Assembly: GCF_023101185.1 (NCBI RefSeq)
Contig: NZ_CP078077.1
Location: 1,517,630-1,581,629 of the forward strand
From: Microbacterium galbinum
GTDB lineage: Bacteria > Actinomycetota > Actinomycetes > Actinomycetales > Microbacteriaceae
Direction of reading: 5' to 3'
Length of the DNA stretch: 64,000 nucleotides
How positions within the stretch are numbered: position 1 is the first letter of the stretch; every line of letters begins with the position of its first letter. A model generated the notes under the pieces. The model searched no databases. It saw nothing but the letters and a program-made list of their open reading frames with translations, and was not told where the DNA came from. A program made the translations under genes and the position numbers. This document shows positions 39,410 to 46,489 of the stretch, in pieces.

Positions 39410-40807
39410 ATGTTCGGTCGGTGGCGAAAGCGGAGTGAGGACGAGAAGACGTCGCAGGCTTCGACGGTTCAGCGGCCGTCGGCGGCTGAGATCGATGCGG
39501 AGTACGGCGATTACACCGCACGAATCCGCAAATCGTTGGTGTTCGGTGCGATCCTCGGGGTCTTCGGAGCGGGGGCGTTCGGTTTCGTCGCGTGGACGAC
39601 GCAGACCTCTTCCGCCAGCGAGCGATCCGGAGCCACTGACGTGGGGCCAACGGTGATCCTCGCTGCCCTGCCTGCCTCGATCATGCTCGCCGGCTTCAGC
39701 ATCCTCGCTGCGCTGGCGATCGCGTTGCAGCTCGCGGTCCGAACTCCTTCGGTGACGGAGACGCGCCCGGCGACTGCTGTCGCCCGCCGCCGCTTCCTCT
39801 GCTCGATCGCGAACCTGGTCGTGCCGAGCTCCGTTGCGCTGGCCGCATACTCGACTCCGGCTGCGCTTGCCGGGGCGCCCGAGACCCTCGACCTCGTTCG
39901 GGTTTTCGGTCCGTGGTTGTGCGCTGCATTCGTCGCGGTGATCGCGGCGGATGCGGGCGTGGCTTCCGACCCTGAGTACGACCGAGCGGAGATGGGGCGG
40001 CTCTACCGAGCCCGCGTCGCGCGCCGGGTGCTCGTCGGTCTGCGGATGGTCGGGGAACGCCGGGACGAAGTGACATCGCGCAGCATTGCGTGGCAATCCT
40101 TCGTGCTGGCGGGTGCGCCAGCCGCGACAGCGATCGTGTCGTTCGCCTCGGCCCCCGAACTCTTGCCGAGGCAGGCAGTTGCGCTCGTCATACTCGCCCT
40201 GGTCGTCGCCGGTGTCGTCTACGCCGTCGCCACCCGCGTGTACGTCAACATCATCGCGCGTGACTGGATCACCGTCTCGGGAATCATCACCGGGACGATT
40301 TTGGTCGGCGCGATCGGCTGGCTCATGCTGATCGGCATCTCCGCACGATGGATGGTCGCGGAACACTCCCTGGTTCCTGCGACGACGACGGTGGCGTGGG
40401 CTGTGGTGTACGTGGCCGTTCCGGCGATCGTCGCCGCCTGGTCGTTGATTCCATTCAGCGATGGCCGCCCAAGGCTCCTCGGGCTCGTCGTTCGTCGTGC
40501 GCTGCTCAAGAAGCTCAAGAACCGGAACCGGAGCGTGCAGCGGTCCGACGGCGCCACTTTCAACGGACTCGCGCTCGTCGCGCCATGGCTGAGCCCGTTC
40601 CTCCCCTTCGGCATCGTGCTCGGCGTTATCGCCAAGCAGCAGATCCGCCGATCGCGGATCGCGCGAGGTCAGCAGGAGCAGAGGGGCGAGTGGGTGGCGA
40701 ATCTGGCGATCGGTCTCAGCCTGTTCTTCGTGGTCGTACTCATCGTCGCGTTGCTCTGTGTCGGTGCGATCGATACGCCGGAGTGGGATGAGTTCGTCTG
40801 GGGCTGA
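39410..40807 (+). CDS. Polytopic membrane protein with DUF4190-like C-terminus
   Basis: This 465-residue protein has about ten hydrophobic segments: pairs near 45-70, 85-110, 130-160, 170-190, 220-245, 250-275, 285-310, 320-345 and two at the C-terminus. The C-terminal 'FNGLALVAPWLSPFLPFGIV' and 'LGVIAKQQIRRSRIARGQQE' match the DUF4190 pattern of two helices around a basic linker. The N-terminal 35 residues are charged. ATG 39410 is preferred over GTG 39404 because GGTAGG lies 5 nt upstream. No transport signature is visible and the role is unknown. Confidence 0.7.
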   Translation: MFGRWRKRSEDEKTSQASTVQRPSAAEIDAEYGDYTARIRKSLVFGAILGVFGAGAFGFVAWTTQTSSASERSGATDVGPTVILAALPASIMLAGFSILAALAIALQLAVRTPSVTETRPATAVARRRFLCSIANLVVPSSVALAAYSTPAALAGAPETLDLVRVFGPWLCAAFVAVIAADAGVASDPEYDRAEMGRLYRARVARRVLVGLRMVGERRDEVTSRSIAWQSFVLAGAPAATAIVSFASAPELLPRQAVALVILALVVAGVVYAVATRVYVNIIARDWITVSGIITGTILVGAIGWLMLIGISARWMVAEHSLVPATTTVAWAVVYVAVPAIVAAWSLIPFSDGRPRLLGLVVRRALLKKLKNRNRSVQRSDGATFNGLALVAPWLSPFLPFGIVLGVIAKQQIRRSRIARGQQEQRGEWVANLAIGLSLFFVVVLIVALLCVGAIDTPEWDEFVWG

Positions 40808-40835
40808 GGGAGGCCGAGTGTCCTCGGGGCGGACC

Positions 40836-40942
40836 CTTCGACAAGCTCAGGGACCCAGTCTCCGTGTGCGGCCCTTCGTCACTTCGTCTCGCTGCGCTTG
40901 CTCAGTACGGCGCTCGTCGGCTCGCACCTCGCTCAGGAACCG
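40836..40942. repeat. Composite repeat: family A left end plus family F element
   Basis: CTTCGACAAGCTCAG (40836-40850) has no partner. It is followed by a family F copy (about 40871-40942) whose left half carries a small duplication, 'CCCTTCGTCACTTCGTCTCG'. Confidence 0.7.
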
Positions 40943-41030
40943 GACGTCGCTGTCAACCCTCCGCGACCCCGTCCACCCCACCCGCTAGCCTGGCCCCACC
41001 GACAACCGATCCCAACCGGAGGGGACCCGC

Positions 41031-41354
41031 ATGTCATCCGAAGCCACCACCACGTTCCACTCGAACGCCGATGCCGCCGCCACTGCTGCAGCCGTGCAGA
41101 AGACCCTCGCCGACACGAAGGCGAAGGTGCTCGGGCAGAGTCCCGACGGCACGCAGATCGACTTCCAGACCCGCAAGACGATGCTCAACTGGGAGCTCAT
41201 CGGGCGCGCGACGGTCGTGCCCGCGGCATCCGGGTCCGACGTGCACCTGTGGCTGAACGTGCACCACAACCGCCCGGCGGCACTCATGGACGGCGTCAAA
41301 AATAAGAAGGCCGTCGAGAAGCTCGCCGGTCAGATTCAGGCGAACCTCGGCTGA
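41031..41354 (+). CDS. Hypothetical protein, 107 residues
   Basis: A small soluble alpha/beta protein with no recognised family. It starts 'MSSEATTTFHSNADAAATAA', has a strand-rich middle ('VLGQSPDGTQIDFQTRK', 'DVHLWLNVHHN') and ends with a basic helix ('KNKKAVEKLAGQIQANLG'). The layout of one long helix and a sheet resembles ligand-binding START/Bet v1-like fragments, but it is too short to assign. An excellent ribosome-binding site (GGAGGGG) lies upstream, and a TAGCCT box about 45 nt upstream suggests a normal leadered mRNA. It is followed at 11 bp by the next gene. Confidence 0.65.
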   Translation: MSSEATTTFHSNADAAATAAAVQKTLADTKAKVLGQSPDGTQIDFQTRKTMLNWELIGRATVVPAASGSDVHLWLNVHHNRPAALMDGVKNKKAVEKLAGQIQANLG

Positions 41355-41365
41355 CGGCATCCGCT

Positions 41366-41929
41366 GTGTCGTTCGTGCAGGTCGCCGACGGTCTCGCGAT
41401 CGTCGATGAGATCCTGCGCATCCGCCGGGGTGAGCGTCGCGGACCCGACGGGCGCCCCGACGTCGAGGTCGACTGGCGCGCGCTCAGCCCGTGGATCGTC
41501 GAGAACGACCGGGTGAGGATCTTCCCGCTGGCGCGCTCCGAGGGCGACGACTCCGACGAACGGATGCCGGCGCTCCGACGCGAGCTCGAGATGGCGTTCG
41601 TCCACTTCTACGGAGGAGACGGGTTCCATGCGGAATCGCCGCTCGACCCCGACGAGGGATACGGCCGCGTGCTGAGTCGGGAGAAGCTCGTGTCGTTCCC
41701 GCGAGCGGTGTGGCGGGTGCAGGACTACGCGTTCACGCTCGTGCACGCCGTTGATCCGCACACTCCCGACGCGACGACGCTCGCGCTCCACATCTTCCCC
41801 GCCGAGTGGCGCTGGCCGGTGCTCGGCAACGCCGACACCAAACGCGCGGCCTCGCATCGCCGCCGCATCGAGAAGCAGGTGCGCGACGCGAACGCGAGTT
41901 GGACCTGGCCGGAGGATGCCGGTGAGTGA
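41366..41929 (+). CDS. Hypothetical protein, 187 residues
   Basis: A soluble protein of no recognised family, with aromatic and acidic content: 'DWRALSPWIVENDRVRIFPL' and 'DYAFTLVHAVDP', and a C-terminal helix rich in Arg. GTG 41366 is the likely start, 11 bp after the previous stop. It overlaps the next gene (GTG 41922) by 8 bp, so the three genes 41031-42158 form one operon. No catalytic motif is visible. Confidence 0.6.
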   Translation: MSFVQVADGLAIVDEILRIRRGERRGPDGRPDVEVDWRALSPWIVENDRVRIFPLARSEGDDSDERMPALRRELEMAFVHFYGGDGFHAESPLDPDEGYGRVLSREKLVSFPRAVWRVQDYAFTLVHAVDPHTPDATTLALHIFPAEWRWPVLGNADTKRAASHRRRIEKQVRDANASWTWPEDAGE

Positions 41930-42158
41930 CCGGCATCCGTGCTGCGATCCGTACCGCGACGGAGACCGCACCGACCCGAACGATGAGCAGCGCGCTGGTC
42001 GCGTGCGGATCGTCGAGACATCCGAGCCCGGCTGGTCGATGACCTACCGCGTCGAGTGCGCGACCTGCGCGCGCCGCTTCACCGTGACGCAGATCGACGG
42101 CCCGGCGCTGCGGTGGACGTGGGTTCCGCAGGGCGAGAAGCGCCGACGCGCGCACTGA
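41922..42158 (+). CDS. Small cysteine-containing hypothetical protein
   Basis: This 78-residue protein has a 'CC' pair near the N-terminus ('HPCCDPY') and a CxxC pair ('VECATCARRF', about 44-53), which could bind zinc, followed by 'FTVTQIDGPALRWTWVPQG'. GTG 41922 is preferred to ATG 41916 because GGAGG (41911-41915) then has a 6-nt spacing. It overlaps the preceding gene by 8 bp. The stop TGA (42156-42158) lies inside a family C palindrome. No family recognised. Confidence 0.6.
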   Translation: MSDRHPCCDPYRDGDRTDPNDEQRAGRVRIVETSEPGWSMTYRVECATCARRFTVTQIDGPALRWTWVPQGEKRRRAH

Positions 42159-42290
42159 TCGGTGCGCAAGCGTGCACCGATCGGTGCCATATGTCGGTTA
42201 TGGGCGCTCAGAACCGGCATTTCGCACCGATCCATGCACAACCGACCCGTGTACAACCGATCCGTGCACGCGCACCGATCCGTGCACAAG
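42152..42290. repeat. Palindromic elements, family C, compound
   Basis: GCACTGATCGGTGC (42152-42165) contains the stop codon of the preceding gene. The main hairpin runs from GTGCACCGATCGGTGC (42172-42187) to GCACCGATCCATGCAC (42224-42239), with ATGTCGGTTAT inside. Extra right ends ('CCGATCCGTGCAC') follow to about 42290. Confidence 0.8.
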
Positions 42291-42308
42291 AGGCCGCAGC
42301 CCCCGCAC

Positions 42309-43589
42309 CTACGCCCGCCGCACCCGCAATACGAACGCCACCGCCGCCAGCGTGATCACGACCACGCCGTATCCGAAGCACACCGCCTCGAGCCCGACGA
42401 CGCCCACGAGCAGCCCCGCCGCCACGGCCGGCACCCCGAACGCGAGATACGCCAGCACGTAGATCACGGCGAACGTGTCGGCGCGCTCGGTCGCGGGGAT
42501 CTTCGGCGCGAGTGACGCGACCACTCCCGAGAACGCGGTGCCGAAGCCCATGCCCGTGACTCCCGCGGCGACGAGATAGAAGGGGAGCGACTGCACCGAG
42601 AGCGCCGCGAGCGACAGCGCGGTTCCGACGGCGAGGGCCGCCGTGCCGAACAGGACGGTCGTGCGCGCCGGCATCCGACGCATCGCGAACGCGGTCACCG
42701 CGCCGACCCCCGCGAGCAGCACGACGCCCAGCCCCTGCCACACGTGCGCCTCGCCGCCGAGCTCGCCGCGCACGATGTTCGCACCGAGCGAGAGGAACAG
42801 CCCGCCGGTCGCCCAGCCCGCGATGATCGCGGGTGCACCGCGCCAGAAATCCGAACGGATGCCGGTGGGCACCGACAACCGGAAACTCAGCGACGCCCAG
42901 ACTCCGGGCCGACGCGGCGCGGTCTCGGGGATCGCGAAGAACAGCGCGGCGAGCAGCACGTACGCGGTGGTGAGCGGCGCGAAGACATCGAGCAGTGCCT
43001 CGCCGGTCACGTCGAGCAGCACCGCCGACACAAGTGCGCCGGACGCGAGACCGATGCCGGGGCTCAGCGAGTTCCAGAGGGCCGCGGCCTTCGGGCGCCC
43101 GGCCGGGGCGAAGTCGAGCACCGTCGCCGAGAGCGCCGAGATGAGCAGACCGCTCGCCGCGCCCTGCAGGATACGGGCGAGGAACAGGGTGGCGACGGCA
43201 TCCGCATGCCAGAACAGCACCATGCTGGCGGCGAGCAGCAGGAATCCGCCGACCGCCACCGGCCGCCGGCCGATGTGGTCGGAGAGCGAACCGGCCGTGA
43301 GGAGCGTGAGCAGCAGCGCCACCGCGTACACGGCGAACACCGCACTGATGACGATCGCGTCGAACCCGATCTGCTGCGCGAGCACCGGGTAGAACGGCGA
43401 CGGCGCGCTCGCGCCCATCATCATCACGATCTGCGCGACGACCGCGAGCGGGAAGCCGAGGTTCCGCCCGGTTGCTGAGCGAGGAGCGGAGCGACGAGAC
43501 GAAGGGCCCTGAGCGCGCGGCCCTTCGTCTCGCTGCGCTCGCTCAGGAACCGGGGTGGGTACAACCGTGATCGACTCGGTACTGGTCAT
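42309..43589 (-). CDS. MFS transporter with a repeat-encoded N-terminal insert
   Basis: This 426-residue protein has about twelve membrane helices, 'SLSDHIGRRPVAVGG' as the loop 2-3 MFS motif, and 'AASMVLFWHADAVATLFLAR' (helix 3-4). The layout fits a drug/metabolite exporter (DHA-like). Residues about 13-41 ('PVPERAQRDEGPRAQGPSSR' and on to 'SATG') are encoded by a complete family F palindrome inserted in frame (43468-43553) between the start and the first helix 'FPLAVVAQIVMMMG'. ATG 43589 has GAGGAG 6 nt upstream. The ArsR gene is divergent with twin operators between, so it is the likely regulator. Confidence 0.88.
   Translation of the reverse strand: MTSTESITVVPTPVPERAQRDEGPRAQGPSSRRSAPRSATGRNLGFPLAVVAQIVMMMGASAPSPFYPVLAQQIGFDAIVISAVFAVYAVALLLTLLTAGSLSDHIGRRPVAVGGFLLLAASMVLFWHADAVATLFLARILQGAASGLLISALSATVLDFAPAGRPKAAALWNSLSPGIGLASGALVSAVLLDVTGEALLDVFAPLTTAYVLLAALFFAIPETAPRRPGVWASLSFRLSVPTGIRSDFWRGAPAIIAGWATGGLFLSLGANIVRGELGGEAHVWQGLGVVLLAGVGAVTAFAMRRMPARTTVLFGTAALAVGTALSLAALSVQSLPFYLVAAGVTGMGFGTAFSGVVASLAPKIPATERADTFAVIYVLAYLAFGVPAVAAGLLVGVVGLEAVCFGYGVVVITLAAVAFVLRVRRA
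43468..43553. repeat. Palindromic element, family F, inside the MFS coding region
   Basis: GAGCGACGAGACGAAGGGCC on the left mirrors GGCCCTTCGTCTCGCTGCGC on the right. The length keeps the reading frame, and the mRNA should form a hairpin near the start of the gene. Confidence 0.85.
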
Positions 43590-43605
43590 CCGCTGCTCCT
43601 CAACC

Positions 43606-43670
43606 GTTCGAGTTTTCTCGAACCATCCGACCGTACTCGCCATCCGTCGATTGTTCAACTATTCTCGAAC
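43606..43670. promoter_or_regulatory. Twin 18-bp operators between MFS exporter and ArsR gene
   Basis: GTTCGAGTTTTCTCGAAC (43606-43623) is a perfect palindrome with a TTTT centre. GTTCAACTATTCTCGAAC (43653-43670) is an imperfect copy. The second contains TATTCT (43660-43665), the -10 located 6 nt before the ArsR ATG. The first lies near the exporter start. Confidence 0.7.
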
Positions 43671-43671
43671 C

Positions 43672-43977
43672 ATGCCTGGCGATCTTCCGCACCCGGAGCG
43701 CTCCGAGATCCAGCTGACCGACGTGCTCTTCGCGCTCAGCGACCCCGAACGCCTCGCCATCACCCGCCAGCTCGCCGACGGTCCGCTCGACATGGCCGCC
43801 TGCCACGCCACCGACCCGAACCTGCCGAAGTCGACCAAGTCGCACTTCATGAAGGTGCTGCGCGAGGCGGGCGTCATCCGCAACGAGCCCGACGGCCGGC
43901 GGCGACGCCTGACCCTGCGCCGCGACGACCTCGACGCCCTGTTCCCCGGGCTGCTGGACTCGGTGCTCGCGACCTGA
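43672..43977 (+). CDS. ArsR-family regulator of the MFS exporter
   Basis: This 101-residue winged-helix protein of the ArsR type contains 'LFALSDPERLAITRQLADGP' (about 19-38), 'STKSHFMKVLREAGVIRNEP' as recognition helix and wing, and 'DGRRRRLTLRRDDLDALFPG'. No metal-binding CxC motif is present; Cys44 in 'MAACHATD' stands alone, so it probably senses a non-metal ligand or none. ATG 43672 lies 6 nt after TATTCT. The operator pair in the intergenic region supports self-regulation and control of the divergent exporter. Confidence 0.88.
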   Translation: MPGDLPHPERSEIQLTDVLFALSDPERLAITRQLADGPLDMAACHATDPNLPKSTKSHFMKVLREAGVIRNEPDGRRRRLTLRRDDLDALFPGLLDSVLAT

Positions 43978-43981
43978 GCCT

Positions 43982-44191
43982 CTACTCCTCCGGCACCCAC
44001 CGCAGCAGGTCTCCGGGCTGACACTCGAGCGCCGCGCAGAGCGCGTCAAGGGTCGTGAACCGCACGGCCTTCGCGCGTCCGTTCTTCAGTACGGCGAGGT
44101 TCGTGGGCGTGATGCCGATGCGCTCGGCGAGTTCGCCGACGCCCATCTTGCGCCGCGCCATCATGACGTCGATGTCGACGACGACGGGCAT
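43982..44191 (-). CDS. Cro/XRE-type small regulator (YozG-like)
   Basis: This 69-residue helix-turn-helix protein contains 'MARRKMGVGELAERIGITPT' (11-30), 'NLAVLKNGRAKAVRFTTLDA' and 'LECQPGDLLRWVPEE', a form typical of small Cro-like regulators that accompany DUF2975 membrane proteins. Its ATG overlaps the TGA of the DUF2975 gene (TGATG, 44189-44193). The pair is common in bacteria and is thought to be self-regulating; targets are unknown. Confidence 0.88.
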   Translation of the reverse strand: MPVVVDIDVMMARRKMGVGELAERIGITPTNLAVLKNGRAKAVRFTTLDALCAALECQPGDLLRWVPEE

Positions 44192-44679
44192 CAGATCACC
44201 TCGTCGTCGAGCTCGGAGCGCAGCGCCATAGCCTCGGCATCCCGCGCGATCGCCTGACGGAGCAGCGCCTTCATCACCACGACCAGCAGCGCCATGCCGG
44301 CGAGCACCACGCCGATCCCGCCGATCAGGGCGATGATCCCCGGCGCCGCGTCGCCCGGGGCGAGCAGTGCCGCGAGGATCCAGGCGAGCACAGCGGCTGC
44401 GAGGATCGCCCCGATGATGACGTCGACGTATCGGAACGACGACGGCCGGAAGATCGACCCACGGCGCACCTTCGTCAGCAGCATCCACACGCACACGCCA
44501 AAGACCTGCAGCGTTGCCACCCCCAGCACGGCGATGATCACGAGCGCGATGCGCCCCCACAGCTCGGCGCCCTCGAGGTCGCTCCAGACGAGCGGAACGC
44601 CGACCGTCTGCACGATCAGCGAACCGATCAGTGCGAGCGCGATCACGACCCGGAGCGCGGCGATCGTCGCAGTGCCCAT
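44191..44679 (-). CDS. DUF2975-family membrane protein
   Basis: This 162-residue protein has four membrane helices (about 5-25, 42-68, 86-108, 116-140): 'AALRVVIALALIGSLIVQTV', 'RIALVIIAVLGVATLQVFGV' and others. The pairing with a small XRE regulator immediately downstream is the hallmark of DUF2975/YozG-type operons. The ribosome-binding site GGTGGAG lies just before the ATG. Upstream (44705-44735), repeats of ATCGTT ('CTATCGTTAATCGTTCGATA') are candidates for the regulator's binding site. The function of the membrane protein is unknown. Confidence 0.85.
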   Translation of the reverse strand: MGTATIAALRVVIALALIGSLIVQTVGVPLVWSDLEGAELWGRIALVIIAVLGVATLQVFGVCVWMLLTKVRRGSIFRPSSFRYVDVIIGAILAAAVLAWILAALLAPGDAAPGIIALIGGIGVVLAGMALLVVVMKALLRQAIARDAEAMALRSELDDEVI

Positions 44680-44704
44680 GTCTCCACCTTTCGTCGAGGA
44701 ACAA

Positions 44705-44735
44705 TAGCAATCTATCGTTAATCGTTCGATACGTC
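44705..44735. promoter_or_regulatory. ATCGTT repeats upstream of the DUF2975 operon
   Basis: 'CTATCGTTAATCGTTCGATA' holds two direct ATCGTT copies and an inverted ATCGAACGAT-like arm. It lies between the DUF2975 start and the NTF2-like gene and may be the XRE operator. Confidence 0.4.
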
Positions 44736-44788
44736 GCGATTCTCGCGAAATCGTTGCGATTGATCCACTTCGCGGCGAGGCTCGAAGC

Positions 44789-45226
44789 ATGGCCATCACT
44801 GCGACTCGGATCGACGATTACTTCACCCGCTACGCCGCAACGTTGACGAACTTCGACGCCGGCGCGTGGGCCAAGCTGTGGGCCGAGCCGGGGGTGGTCG
44901 TCGACGACGCGGCGTCGATGGTGGCCGAGTCCCGTGAGGCGCTCGTGCAGGGGCTCGCGATGTCGTTCCCCCTGCACAAGCGGCTCGGTTTCGCCGCGGC
45001 GGGGCACGAGGTGCTCGACATCACTCTCGTGACGGAGAAGCTCGCACTGGTGCACGTTCGTTTCGCGTTCCGTGATGCCGAGGGTGCTCGCCTCAGCGAG
45101 ATCACCAGCTTCTACCTGCTGCGCGACAACGGTTTCGGGCTGCAGACGGCGGTGTGCATCGAGACGGATGCCGCCGAGAAGACGCGCGAACTCGCCACCG
45201 CCCGAGGCGTCGAACTGCCGGGGTGA
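44789..45226 (+). CDS. NTF2-like (SnoaL/DUF4440 type) protein
   Basis: This 145-residue protein has the cone-shaped NTF2-like fold pattern: an N-terminal helix 'IDDYFTRYAATLTNFDAGAW' (8-27), then 'AKLWAEPGVVVDD', a helix 'SREALVQGLAMSFPLHKRLG', and a long curved sheet with 'EVLDITLVTEKLALVHVRFA' and 'AEGARLSEITSFYLLRDNG'. Such proteins act as small enzymes or binding proteins of varied function; no catalytic residues can be named. No clear ribosome-binding site is visible before ATG 44789. It is divergent from the DUF2975 operon. Confidence 0.8.
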   Translation: MAITATRIDDYFTRYAATLTNFDAGAWAKLWAEPGVVVDDAASMVAESREALVQGLAMSFPLHKRLGFAAAGHEVLDITLVTEKLALVHVRFAFRDAEGARLSEITSFYLLRDNGFGLQTAVCIETDAAEKTRELATARGVELPG

Positions 45227-45239
45227 CCGCGGGCTCGCC

Positions 45240-45324
45240 GTTCACAACTCCGGAGAATTGCACGCCGGACGGGCGTGGTTGCGCAGTTCCGGCCGAATCC
45301 GGTGCAGATTCCGGAGTTATGAAC
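45240..45324. repeat. Palindromic element, family G
   Basis: GTTCACAACTCCGGA (45240-45254) faces TCCGGAGTTATGAAC (45310-45324) with one mismatch in 15 bp. It lies between convergent genes, like the copy at 13891. Confidence 0.85.
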
Positions 45325-45331
45325 GCCGCGC

Positions 45332-45607
45332 CTACGAAGCCACGCGACCCGGGGCCGCGGCATCCGCGTCGATCTCGGCCCACACGGCGTCGAGGGAAAG
45401 ACCCAGAACCCCCGCGATCGCGGCGATCGTCGAGAAGGCCGGTGTCGCGACGCGGCCGGACTCGATCTTGCGCAGCGTCTCGGGCGAGACGCCGGCGTCG
45501 AGCGCCACGCCCAGCATCGACCGCTCGCCACGCGCGGCGCGCAGCAGGGCACCGAGGCGCTCGCCGCGTTCGACCTCGGCGGGGGTGAGGGGCAGCCGGA
45601 CCATCAT
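45332..45607 (-). CDS. XRE-family regulator
   Basis: This 91-residue protein has one Cro/C1-type helix-turn-helix: 'LGALLRAARGERSMLGVALD' then 'AGVSPETLRKIESGRVATPA' and 'FSTIAAIAGVLGLSLDAVW'. No other domain is present, so it is a simple one-domain repressor. The start ATG 45607 lies 7 nt after TAGTAT (45615-45620 on the minus strand). The divergent neighbour is methionine aminopeptidase, and the shared 66-bp region holds a palindrome and direct repeats, suggesting control of both genes. Confidence 0.85.
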   Translation of the reverse strand: MMVRLPLTPAEVERGERLGALLRAARGERSMLGVALDAGVSPETLRKIESGRVATPAFSTIAAIAGVLGLSLDAVWAEIDADAAAPGRVAS

Positions 45608-45614
45608 GATGCCA

Positions 45615-45647
45615 ATACTAATCCCGGGATAGGATTGCCGGGATAGT
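45615..45647. promoter_or_regulatory. Shared operator region, XRE regulator / methionine aminopeptidase
   Basis: ATCCCGGGAT (45621-45630) is a perfect palindrome. CCGGGATAG occurs twice in direct orientation (45624-45632 and 45638-45646). TAGTAT on the minus strand (45615-45620) and GATAGT on the plus strand (45642-45647) are -10-like and bracket the repeats. Confidence 0.6.
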
Positions 45648-45673
45648 TATTGGTCGCCACCGGAAAGCACCCC

Positions 45674-46447
45674 ATGATCGAAATCCTCACGCCCGACGAA
45701 CTCGACCGCGCCCGCGCGACCGGCGCCCTCGTCGGCGACATCCTGCACGCGCTGAAGGCTCGGGCATCCGTCGGCACCAACCTGCTCGACATCGACCGCT
45801 GGGCGAAGCAGATGATCGAGGATGCCGGCGCCGAATCCTGCTACGTCGACTACGCCCCCTCGTTCGGTGACGGGCCGTTCGGTCACTACATCTGCACCGC
45901 CGTGAACGACGCCGTGCTGCACGGCATGCCGCACGACTACACACTCGCCGACGGCGACCTGCTCACCCTCGACCTCGCCGTCTCGCTGCGCGGGATCGCG
46001 GCCGACGCGGCGATCAGTTTCATCGTCGGGGAGACCCGCGACCCCGAGGACGAGCGCCTGATCGAGACGACCGAGCGCGCGCTCGCCGCCGGCATCGCCG
46101 CGGCCCGCCCCGGCGCCCGCATCGGCGACATCTCGCGCGCGATCGGCACGGTGCTGAAGGCCGAGGGGTACCCGATCAACATGGAGTTCGGCGGCCACGG
46201 CATCGGCTCGACGATGCACCAGGACCCGCACGTCGCCAACAACGGACGCCCCGGCCGCGGCTACGTGCTGCGCCCCGGCCTGCTGCTCGCTCTCGAGCCC
46301 TGGATCATGGCCGACACCGACGAGCTCGTGACGGATGCCGACGGCTGGACCCTCCGCAGCGCGACGGGTGCCCGCACCGCCCACACCGAGCACACGGTCG
46401 CGATCACGGAGACGGGCGCGGAGATCCTGACGCTGCCGACGCGGTAG
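45674..46447 (+). CDS. map: Methionine aminopeptidase, type I
   Basis: This 257-residue enzyme removes the N-terminal methionine of new proteins. The five metal ligands are in place: Asp in 'LTLDLAVSL' and 'AADAAISF', His in 'GGHGIGSTMHQ', Glu in 'ALEPWIM' and Glu in 'HTEHTVAI'. The conserved substrate His is in 'VLHGMPHD'. ATG 45674 with GGAAAG upstream is chosen over a TTG at 45650. Actinobacteria often carry two map genes; this one is not in the ribosomal-protein cluster and so may be the accessory copy. It is divergent from an XRE regulator, an unusual companion for this enzyme. Confidence 0.95.
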   Translation: MIEILTPDELDRARATGALVGDILHALKARASVGTNLLDIDRWAKQMIEDAGAESCYVDYAPSFGDGPFGHYICTAVNDAVLHGMPHDYTLADGDLLTLDLAVSLRGIAADAAISFIVGETRDPEDERLIETTERALAAGIAAARPGARIGDISRAIGTVLKAEGYPINMEFGGHGIGSTMHQDPHVANNGRPGRGYVLRPGLLLALEPWIMADTDELVTDADGWTLRSATGARTAHTEHTVAITETGAEILTLPTR

Positions 46448-46489
46448 GTGGGGTCCCCTGGGTGTCGAAGCGTCGCAGGGCAGCATGAC

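Noticed and set aside
46450..46480. Extra family A element after map
   Set aside because: Only a decayed right end ('GGTGTCGAAGCGTCGCAGGG') remains, so it is not listed as a feature.
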